Below are positions 56,250 through 64,000 of a DNA stretch of 64,000 bases, piece after piece. How positions within the stretch are numbered: the stretch's first letter is position 1; the number at the start of each line of letters is the position of its first letter. A program made the position numbers and the translations under genes. Under the pieces are notes generated by a model that was not told the origin of the DNA, made no database searches, and worked only from the letters and a program-made list of their open reading frames with translations. This DNA comes from Ascarosepion bandense (Eukaryota; Mollusca; Cephalopoda; Sepiida; Sepiidae), in assembly GCA_037127315.1 (NCBI GenBank), contig JBBBDQ010000915.1, forward strand, positions 141,501 to 205,500, read 5' to 3'.

Positions 56250-56870
56250 CCTGCATGGGCTGCTACAGATTTAGAAAATACGTGGCACTTAGGAATAAAC
56301 TTTGATTACAGTAGCTCAGCTTAGTTTTTAACCGCAATGAAACCTAGACAATGAACAAAAGAAAAAAATGTCGCCCTGAACACAATTCTCTATACAGAAG
56401 AAGTAAGAGAGGAAAACATTGGGACTCGGTTAGGTTAGTTTTCCTCACCCACCCGTTCAGCAGACTTTGTTATATCATTATTCCTATAGATTACATCGAA
56501 ATATTTTGACTGAAAAATATTTCGCTAATGAGAAAATCCGTTGAATGATTCTTCACATAAAAACCATCGAAATTTTACTGTAAATCTATCGAAGAGCTTC
56601 ATGATGAGTCTTAGAAAATAGTTTTGAATATATAATTAAATAAAAAGTAATTATACTTTAGTTTTTTTTTAAGATAAAAATGTATAAACAAGAGGGGAAT
56701 TATTAATGACTCAAATATGTCTAATTAATTATCACCAGTTAAAAAAATGACTAATAAAAACGGTGTAACACAATATGATTAGTTGTTTAGGAAATTTTCT
56801 TTCGAAACAAATAAAAGAATACTGAACTAATATGTAATATCAGTTTTTTTCTGAGAGTGAAATGCTGGAC
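56250..56870. other. No recognised feature
   Basis: AT-rich, no motif seen. Confidence 0.5.
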
Positions 56871-56874
56871 AATC

Positions 56875-57205
56875 TTTTCACAGTAAAGCAATAGAAATAT
56901 TGAACGATGCTGGAAACAACGATGGATGTTTAATGAAAAATGAACCAAAAGGTATACATCTAGTTACATAGGAAATACAAAGTTAAAATTCATAGGAAAC
57001 ATAATGAGGAAAAAGGACTTGGAAAGTTAAATACTCACAGGACTGATTGAAGGTAAGAGGATCAGATCAAAACAACCAATAACCTACCTAACGAACGTAA
57101 GTTAATCGATGGCAAAGCATGCATTAAGAGAGATAAGAGACAAAATCTTATTAAAGCAAACTTTGGAAAGCCATGATTGCCAATATCCTAAAAAGACATA
57201 GCACA
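56875..57205 (+). pseudogene. RTE-type LINE remnant, 3' end
   Basis: 'ttcataggaaacataatgag' and 'gaaaaaggacttggaaag' correspond to the FLGHIMRKEGLENL coding block. The 3' end has 'agccatgattgccaatatcc' and 'gacatagcacataaaa'. Confidence 0.75.
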
Positions 57206-57382
57206 TAAAAGGTTAAAGGTTTAGTCTGCCGTATTATTTTGCTTGTTTTTTTTATAAGTGGCATAGAAGTGGTGTTGCGTATTTTATAGTTTGTGAGTTG
57301 CAATATATAGTCAGTTCTCAATATCGGAGACAGAGCTTTCGTAAATATAAACAACGTGGAGAATTTTACACACATTTGTATA
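57206..57382. other. Unassigned; dispersed-repeat scrap near 57300-57355
   Basis: 'gtcagttctcaatatcggag' and 'cgtaaatataaa' recall the TA-headed dispersed repeat. Confidence 0.3.
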
Positions 57383-57395
57383 CATATATATATAC

Positions 57396-57427
<32 letters not shown>
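57383..57427. repeat. (TA)n-(GA)n microsatellite
   Basis: Short TA runs followed by about 11 GA units. Confidence 0.9.
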
Positions 57428-57546
57428 TAACTAGATAGCTTCGACTCAGTCCATTCTCTTTTTTACAACCGGCTATCAAACTTTGCTTCCAGTTATAAAA
57501 GCGCTTGCCGCATGTTGGCTCTTTAACTGTGCCTTGTTATTTTTTG

Positions 57547-57548
<2 letters not shown>

Positions 57549-57595
<47 letters not shown>
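57549..57595. repeat. (TA)n microsatellite
   Basis: About 23 TA units. Confidence 0.95.
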
Positions 57596-57596
<1 letters not shown>

Positions 57597-57597
<1 letters not shown>

Positions 57598-57648
57598 CTT
57601 CTATGTGCTATGTCTTTAACCTTCTATGTGCTATGTCATTTTAGGATA
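57597..57648 (-). mobile_element. RTE 3' terminus scrap, duplicated
   Basis: 'cttctatgtgctatgtc' appears twice in a row. It is the reverse complement of the RTE 3' end 'gacatagcacatagaag'. Sandwiched between a TA array and the LINE 3' end at 57662. Confidence 0.6.
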
Positions 57649-57661
57649 TTTAGGATATATA

Positions 57662-58733
57662 TATATTTTTTTTAATCATTTCACCCCAAGCAAGGCATTC
57701 CACTGCCACTATTGCGCATGGGGCTACATAGGGGAAGGTAAAGAGAAGTAGTGGTTAGACATAGGGAATACCAGGAGGAAGGTGACAGATGAGATAAGGA
57801 TACCGAGGATGAGGGTTGGGCAGATAGGAAGAGTGTTTGATAGAATGGGAGCAGGTTAGTGTGTTAGGAGGTGTCTATTGACCTTACATTTAAACTCCTG
57901 GAGATTGTCGCCGTCGGGGAAGCAATCGTGTGGAAGGGAATTCCACAGTCGGGAAGTGCAAGGAAAGAAACTGTTGGAGTAGAAGTTGCGGCTGCATTTT
58001 ATCAGTTTCACTGTAAAAGGGTGGGATCTAGTTGCTAATCTAGTATTTCGTGAAATTTCGTTTTTAGGGGGCACCAGTGATCTAAGTTCATCGGAGCAGA
58101 AGCCGTGAAAGTATTTATAGAAGAGACACAGGGAAGCCACGTCGCGCCGGTGGGAGAGAGATTGCAGGCGGTCTGCCAAGTCGGTATCTATCACATTACA
58201 GACCCTCCTCTGAACCTTATCGAGAGGCCAGAGGAGAATAGCAGGGGCACCCGACCAGATATGGCAGCAGTATGCAATGCACGGGCGGATGGTAGATTTA
58301 TATATGTGCAGGATAAATTTAGACGGATAAAACTTCCGGGCCCTACACTGAGAACCGACTTTCATAGCAGCGGATTTAGCAGTGAATTCGATATAGTCAT
58401 ACCATTTGAGGTCCGCTGAAAGTGTGAGACCAAGGAGGCGTAGTGTTTTACTCTCTGGGAAGCAAGCCTGGTCCATGCTAATGGGAGGTAGGTGAGATTG
58501 TCGATGATGGTTAATTGAGAGTAGCTTCGTTTTAGAAGCATTAAAATTTACTAGCCATTTCTTACCCCAGTCTACTATGGATTGGAGGTCTTTTTCAATC
58601 TCGGCTGCGAGGTTAGCTTTGACGCCTACACCAGATTTTTGTAGGAGGCGAGAGTAAACTGTGGTGTCATCGGCGTACAAACCTACTTGGGCTCTTATGG
58701 AATCAAGGAGATCATTAATGTATATCAGAAGAG

Positions 58734-58735
<2 letters not shown>
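57662..58735 (-). pseudogene. CR1/Jockey-like LINE, second half of ORF2 with intact 3' end (best copy)
   Basis: One open frame of almost 300 codons on the minus strand: LLIYINDLLDSIRAQVGLYA then DDTTVYS (YADD catalytic motif near 58670), IVDWGKKWLVNFNASKTKLL, MKVGSQCRARKFYPS, YCCHIWSGAPAILLWPLDKV, QRRVCN, HRRDVASLCLFYKYFHGFCS, SRLWNSLPHDCFPDG and HLLTH. The 3' UTR ends in 'cttggggtgaaatgatta' and A/TA repeats at 57662. The 5' part of ORF2 (endonuclease and RT fingers) is missing; truncation is exactly at a (TA)n array. The clean frame suggests a recent insertion. Confidence 0.95.

Positions 58736-58779
<44 letters not shown>
58736..58779. repeat. (TA)n microsatellite at the LINE 5' truncation point
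   Basis: About 22 TA units read in frame as alternating Ile-Tyr before the LINE ORF. Confidence 0.95.
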
Positions 58780-58872
58780 TTCCAAGTGAAGAGGACTCAA
58801 GGTTTCTTTTGTATTTTGAGTGGTCTGGCATTTATTTTATTATAGACAGTGATCAATATAATGAGTATTATA

Positions 58873-58925
58873 GAGCTTAATATAATATAATATGATATAA
58901 TATAATATAATATAATATAATTATA
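58873..58925. repeat. (ATAAT)n pentanucleotide microsatellite
   Basis: About ten TAATA units with one G substitution. Confidence 0.95.
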
Positions 58926-58942
58926 TGGTTATGTCAATTTTT

Positions 58943-58997
58943 CATTGCTACATGGAAATTTCTATGTTTCGAGATCAATTCTCATCATCAGGCAATG
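58943..58997 (-). ncRNA. Hammerhead ribozyme motif, free-standing
   Basis: Minus strand: stem I CATTGC (58997-58992) pairs perfectly with GCAATG (58948-58943). Core CTGATGA (58991-58985), one unpaired T, stem II GAGA-ATTGA-TCTC, GAAA (58970-58967), stem III ACAT..ATGT (58967-58964 with 58953-58950, 10-base loop) and cleavage triplet GTA (58951-58949). All invariant core bases are present. The extra T between the core and stem II is unusual. The host element is not recognised; a degraded relative sits at 33.9 kb. Confidence 0.8.
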
Positions 58998-59059
58998 CTG
59001 GTTTGCTTGTGCAGACTATTTACATTAAAAAAAATGATGTTGACTGGATATATCAACCA

Positions 59060-59285
59060 AATCTTTTCAAATTCTTTCCACTGTCCTTAGATTGATATAC
59101 AGACATTTTGAATTGTTCGCATTGGAGCTTTCGGTGCAAATGCCAAGAACTACAGCATGCCGTTTACAAAGTTATAAAGGAGTGAATTGCGTCATGTCTT
59201 GCTATTTTTTGCAGACAGTACCCAGTCGACCTTACTTTATTGTGCAGTCGACAAAATCAAAAACAAAGTGCATGCACGAAATTAT
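59060..59285 (+). repeat. Dispersed repeat G, copy 2
   Basis: Same block order as at 30.1-30.29 kb. Contains a 104-codon frame (59092-59406) that starts at an ATG but is only partly shared with copy 1; no known domain. Confidence 0.6.
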
Positions 59286-59289
59286 AAAG

Positions 59290-59843
59290 TCTCAACACAG
59301 ACTGTATAAAGAGAAACAAGTGTCTTTGATGTTGTTTTTATTATACTGTGTGTATATAAGTATTCATATATGTGCATATAGCCTTAATATACCTTTGGTT
59401 AAGTAGAGTAAGATATTAGATAATTTAGACACTTTATCCCATCAGTTATAAGGCCTAAAATATTGTGTAGATTTTATTGCTTTTTTTATAATTTTAAAAT
59501 ATATTCTCCTTTCGAATAGCAACTGCTGATAAGCATTTTCATTGACAAAATCTACACCAATCATTTACTCCTACATTGGAAGTAAATAATATTATGTCAC
59601 TTTGGATTGACCCAGATAATTAGTGCGCTACGGAAGAAGGCTTTATTCAGGCAAACATTTCCCCATTATGGGCAGTATTATATCCATGATATAATAATAC
59701 TTTGTTTCACAGACGAAACGGAATAGTTCACTGTAAAAGTAATGACAAACATGCTTTATTCTCAAGATATCTTTTTATGCTGCAAATTTGTACACACAAT
59801 CATATATACATATTTACATTTGTCTAGCACAGAGAATTTACAA

Positions 59844-59848
<5 letters not shown>
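59290..59848. other. No recognised feature
   Basis: AT-rich, no motif seen. Confidence 0.5.

Positions 59849-59884
<36 letters not shown>
59849..59884. repeat. (TA)n microsatellite
   Basis: About 18 TA units. Confidence 0.95.
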
Positions 59885-59887
<3 letters not shown>

Positions 59888-60655
59888 AAAATAAGTAGTT
59901 TAAAAAGAGAACAAAAAGAGCTTTACGTATAATAATTCTCAGCAGGAAATGAATCGAGCGGAAGTTATTGTTTCTAGTAAAGCCATATATATTATTCCAA
60001 ATAGGAACGGGCCGGATTCATTTTCTACGTGGCTATCGAGAAATCGAGAACACACGGGAAACGGGAAACGGTGTGTCCCGGGTTATTCCTGAATTGATGA
60101 CTGTGAGTTGTGAGTTGGAGTTAATATCTATATCAAGAAAAAACTTTTAGAAACTTTTACGTTGTACCACGTTGCTTGGAAGTAAATATAGCCTCAGGCC
60201 GGACCGGCGGGTGAATTAAAACATTTTCTCGGTTTGACCCATGGTAGTTGTCTGACAGGTTGCCGCATTCGTCACTGTATGAAGTCACGTCACTAAGCAA
60301 CTGTTACGTGACTTCAATTTTATCAAAGGGAAATACTCGCTTTTTATATCCCTACAACCAGTTTACAAATAAATGTTCAACGGTCCATTATTATGATTGA
60401 AACTAATATGAGTCCCAATTGTGATTGAAAGACATTCTCGAGTTTTTTAAGTTAAAAATAGATAATGAAAAGCGAGGGCAAGTCTTTGAAGATGTAGAAA
60501 TCATTGTTTCTGTGTCTGCTGCGAAGACTGTACGATGCATATCTTTTGTTGTTAATATTGTGTCTCCTAATAATAAATCCTTGTTGACTATTATATTTTC
60601 CCAGGATCGCCTTGCTCTAAGCAACGAATAAGTCTATTAGGAGCACATATTCATG
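59885..60655. other. Unassigned, locally GC-richer; contains a small palindrome
   Basis: 60000-60330 is GC-richer than its surroundings. A perfect 11-base inverted repeat TGAAGTCACGT..ACGTGACTTCA lies at 60280-60290 and 60306-60316. Two overlapping frames at 60403-60631 on opposite strands have no recognisable domain. Confidence 0.4.
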
Positions 60656-62106
60656 TAGGTACCTCCACTAAATTGCTAAAAAATGTAGTATGACTAAAAA
60701 GGCCCAAACTTAATAAAAACAAACTTTTTCCATCAAAATATTAATATTATTATTGAGGAAAGATCAAAGTAAGTTTTAATTATTTTTAAAATTTTTTAAT
60801 CCCCTCTAACACGCTCGAACTTTTGGCAGAAAATATTGTTTTGCTTTGAATTAGTGAGTAGCCAAAATGTTACGACTATTTACAATGGAAAACGTAATGA
60901 TTACATTATCCACTTTTTTATCCGGTGACAAATACTTTAATTTTAAAATTCTCTCAAAAAAAATAATAATTGTTGGATTTTATTGAAACTTTCAGTACTT
61001 ATTTACAATTGAATGAAAATTATTTTTTTTATATAATTATTTTTTTAAAACGTGGTATTTTCTTTTACCTCTATTACCCCATCTACACGTAAATCCAAGA
61101 GATTTACGTGTAGAGGGGGTAATAGAATAAATAAATTTTACTTAAGTCCTTGGTTTTATTAGCTAAACGCAGGACTCATTAAGGAATATAAATCCTCTTT
61201 TTGTTAATTTTGGCCCCTGTTTCCGAAAATCTGCTCCGAATAGTAAAATAAAAAATGCAATATAACTCTGATATTATTCAATTTGATACGCTGTTAATTG
61301 CTTGAATAAATAATAAAAATTAAAGACATTATAGTCTAAAGAAAAAAATTCGATTTCTAATGTAATTTTAAAAAATTGTTTTTATTTTTTAATTGTATTA
61401 ATTTATAAAGTTTCGAAAATATTTTCAAAATACTTCAAAGATATGTTGCGGTCAGATTTTTAAGTTAATAATTAAATATTATATTGCCCATCGAAAATTG
61501 AAAAATTTAATACAAATTGTTTGACTTTCATATATTTAAAATAATTTAAGTTTTTTGTGAGTATTTGTTTTTTTTTCTATGGTAATTTATATGTGCAAAT
61601 TAAAATATCAAAAACATTAGCACAGTTTTGTAACTTATAAACGCCATACACTTTTAACTTGTCTCTAATCACGAACCTTTCAACACGTTCGATATGCGGC
61701 GAACAGATCAAAAAGTACAGATCTGTGATAAAGAAATATTTTTGTTCTAAATTTCACGCTAAAAATAATACTTATGCAAATCAGATTAATTTAACATAAA
61801 ATTAGCTAATTTTCCAAAAGTCGTGTGTCACAGATGTACATTTTATTTTTGCAAGATTTTTCAAAACCGAGAATTTACTTTTGTTTACAAATGTGTCAAT
61901 AGCTCAAAAATGGCGGCAAAATTAAAAAAGTAAAAAAATCTCAAACTTTTATATTCCAATCAATATATTTTCTGTTTGAAATAAACAAGGGTATTTTGCT
62001 TACTGGAAAGAGTAAATTTAATCATCTGGCTTTCAATTAAAATTTAAAAAAATATTTTGTAAATTCAGTTTAAAAGTTAGATATCGAAAATGACTGGCGG
62101 TACCTA
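60656..62106. mobile_element. hAT-like non-autonomous DNA element, 1451 bp
   Basis: Left end TAGGTACCTCCACT and right end (reverse complement) TAGGTACCGCCAGT form imperfect TIRs of about 14 bases. They are flanked by 8-bp direct repeats tattcatg (60648-60655) and cattcatg (62107-62114) differing at one base. An 8-bp duplication and short TIRs are the hAT pattern. The interior is very AT-rich, with no transposase similarity seen and a strong hairpin at 61071-61125. Confidence 0.65.
61071..61125. repeat. Near-perfect hairpin inside the hAT-like element
   Basis: Arms 61071-61095 (CTATTACCCC..) and 61101-61125 (..GGGGGTAATAG) pair over 25 bases with one mismatch around a 5-base loop CAAGA. The GC-rich core contrasts with the surrounding A/T runs. 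Confidence 0.9.
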
Positions 62107-62630
62107 CATTCATGGCTTACGGCGTGTTATTTTTGTGTATTTACTGAATTCATTTCCTTTATATAATAATGTAGTTTTCCTTCCAGTATAAACTCTATAT
62201 TATTCTAAGAACTTTTACACTTAGAACAATTTTTCACTTTTCTTAGCAAGTTAAATAGATTCTGTGTAGTAACTTAACAAATGCGTGTACATAATTCATA
62301 AATCATAACCATTTTCAGATCAAAATCAGTTACTAAATGAACCGTCTAAACTCGTGTTCAGATAAATAAACATTAGAAAGTACATTTTGGGTTTGTACAA
62401 AGCCGGATGTATGGCCTATTTACTCCACCTCCAATACAATTTTTTCTACTCTTGACTTCCTCCTATGTTTAACTTCTTGTTGTGCATTTTAAACTTCCTG
62501 TTTTAGCGTTATGAAATCACTTAATCTCTAACGCTTGACGTTACCGGAAGGTAAAAAACCTTTGCAGCGTAATTGGCGGATATTCCTCAACTATATATAT
62601 AGATCGATAGATAGATATAGATATATATAC
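62107..62630. other. Unassigned; repeat block at 62385-62440
   Basis: 'cattttgggtttgtacaaag' and 'ccaatacaatttttt' recur near 30.77-30.84 kb. GATA/TA-rich from 62592 to 62630. Confidence 0.4.
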
Positions 62631-63185
62631 TACCGACCATAAGTTTGGGACCACTTAGATTTGTTCTCTATGAGTAAGAAATAAACAATTTGATGTCGTA
62701 GAAGAATAAATATAAATATATTTCATTGTTGTTCACAATTGTACAATAATTAAAATGAAAATTAACATAGAGTAATTTCAAATTTAATTAAAGTTAATTC
62801 ATATTTTCTTTTCATCAAAGAAACCACCACCAGCCTTTATTACAGCAACAATTCATCTAATAACTTATAAAAATAAGTTGGTCAAAGAATTTCAACCTGT
62901 GCTCTTTTTTCAATGCTAATCTGTTTCTTCCTTGCCATTTATACCGTTTACAAAAATAAATTATACCGTAATTATAATATCTGAATAAATCTGAATTTTC
63001 GGCAAAAACTTGATCACAATAAGAGGAGTCAAGTAGCAAACTGAGTAAATGTTTACTTTAAAGATGAAAAGAATACCTTTTTTACTTGACATCCGTATAA
63101 GAATAACAAAAAATACAAACTCGGCGAATTTGATTCTGCTAATAATTGAAATTTTATAAACTTTATGAAAGAAAGGTGGTCGGTA
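62631..63185. mobile_element. Small TIR element, Tc1/mariner-like
   Basis: Left TACCGACCATAAGTTTGGGA and right GGTGGTCGGTA are short inverted ends flanked or begun by TA. 'aagtttgggaccac' resembles the termini of Tc1/mariner-type elements. 555 bp with no transposase motif visible; a 60-codon frame on the minus strand is unrecognised. Confidence 0.45.
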
Positions 63186-63188
63186 GTG

Positions 63189-63214
63189 GATATATATATA
63201 TATATATATATATG
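63189..63214. repeat. (TA)n microsatellite
   Basis: About 12 TA units, followed by a short stretch ('ctatatcagagataaagagt') like the TA-headed dispersed repeat. Confidence 0.9.
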
Positions 63215-64000
63215 GGGGTGTAAATGTGGTCTATATCAGAGATAAAGAGTATTAAACAAATTAACAAACTACGAATAAACAGATGTTAATATAAAAATAA
63301 TCAAGAATAAACAATTGGGTAATAAATAATAAATAAAATTTTAAAAATAATCATATTCTCATCCACAATTATTCCGACACAATCGTCTCTATAATAATTT
63401 AAAACATGACCGTTACAACCAAAGCAAGATTCGTCAGGATAATACAATAGACCTTACTAACCATAGTTTATCACTGACCAGCATATATAAATAATTGATC
63501 CAAAGGGCAATACACATGCTCTGTGTAGAAGCATGATTCAGACTGAGGACAATTGGCGTTAAAATATTATTGTACATATATTCGTTATTATTGCTGAATA
63601 TGAGAAATAAATTCCTTTTCCAGTGTAACTGCCTGTTTGCTTTTTTCAGTAACGAATTTGGTATTCAAACATTTGTAAATTTTTTATGTGTTTACGCTAA
63701 AAGCTAAGCGGTTTGCAAAATAACTCATTATATATCATCGTTCCATTATGTATAGTCTCGTGTTTATATTTCCTCATATCACTCTCAATTTATTTAATGT
63801 ATTAGCAAACTGCGCACATGTGTGTACGCACGTTTGTGTGGGAGATTTTCTGTTAATATTACAGATATTGACTTGGGCTTCAGAAGCGAAAATGTAAGAA
63901 CATTTAATAGATCTAATGCTGATCCGCTAATCCTTAACGTAACCTACGCAAAATAAATGTGTTTTCTCAGAGGAGCTGTAAAGGAAAGCTCTGTGTTAAA
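63215..64000. other. No recognised gene
   Basis: AT-rich to the end of the window. Confidence 0.5.

Overview
The window looks like gene-poor intergenic or intronic DNA from an invertebrate, most likely a coleoid cephalopod such as an octopus. The reasons are the AT-rich background, dozens of long (TA)n and (CA)n/(TA)n arrays, several tRNA-derived SINE families, degraded LINEs of two clades, and cut-and-paste transposon fossils of the Tc1 and mariner type. The species call is inference. I found no intact host protein-coding gene. The only host-like coding hint is a short stretch with a seven-helix-receptor TM7-like motif near 21.0-21.3 kb (weak). Every coding similarity I trust belongs to a mobile element.

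Layout. 1-10 kb: dispersed repeats, a small LINE fragment (3.1-3.7 kb), then a cluster of SINEs (4.9-6.4 kb). 10-16.5 kb: a SINE, a 5S rRNA-derived sequence joined to a tRNA-like SINE (13.1-13.35 kb), an RTE-type LINE fragment and a mariner fossil with recognisable inverted ends (15.38-16.45 kb). 18.5-20.1 kb: a Tc1-like transposon fossil. 20-30 kb: TA arrays, RTE and CR1/Jockey-like LINE fragments and a Helitron-like element. 33-39 kb: degraded LINE 3' ends, a long inverted-repeat structure and another SINE. 41-46 kb: a 208-bp MITE, RTE remnants, Penelope-like inverted repeats and a GC-rich, strongly structured 262-bp tandem duplication. 48-51 kb: a hammerhead ribozyme motif, a LINE fragment and a 212-bp tandem repeat. 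52-54.7 kb: the longest element, a 5'-truncated RTE LINE with endonuclease and reverse transcriptase remnants. 55-59 kb: more SINE and LINE fragments and a second free-standing hammerhead motif. 60.6-62.1 kb: a non-autonomous hAT-like element containing a near-perfect hairpin. 62.6-63.2 kb: a small TIR element.

Most interesting signal. One tRNA-derived SINE family (copies at 5.8, 9.8, 10.7 and 38.7 kb) carries a hammerhead ribozyme core directly before its (TA)n tail. Core positions are conserved, and stem I is kept by different base pairs in different copies. Two further hammerheads of unrelated sequence lie at 48.25 kb (+) and 58.95 kb (-). The window therefore appears to hold three kinds of hammerhead-bearing retroelement. 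In all the SINE copies and in several LINE copies the element's 3' terminus runs into a (TA)n array, which suggests that retroelement tails seed the microsatellites.

Limits: everything was read by eye. Element boundaries are approximate unless an end motif or duplication is stated, and percent identities were not computed.
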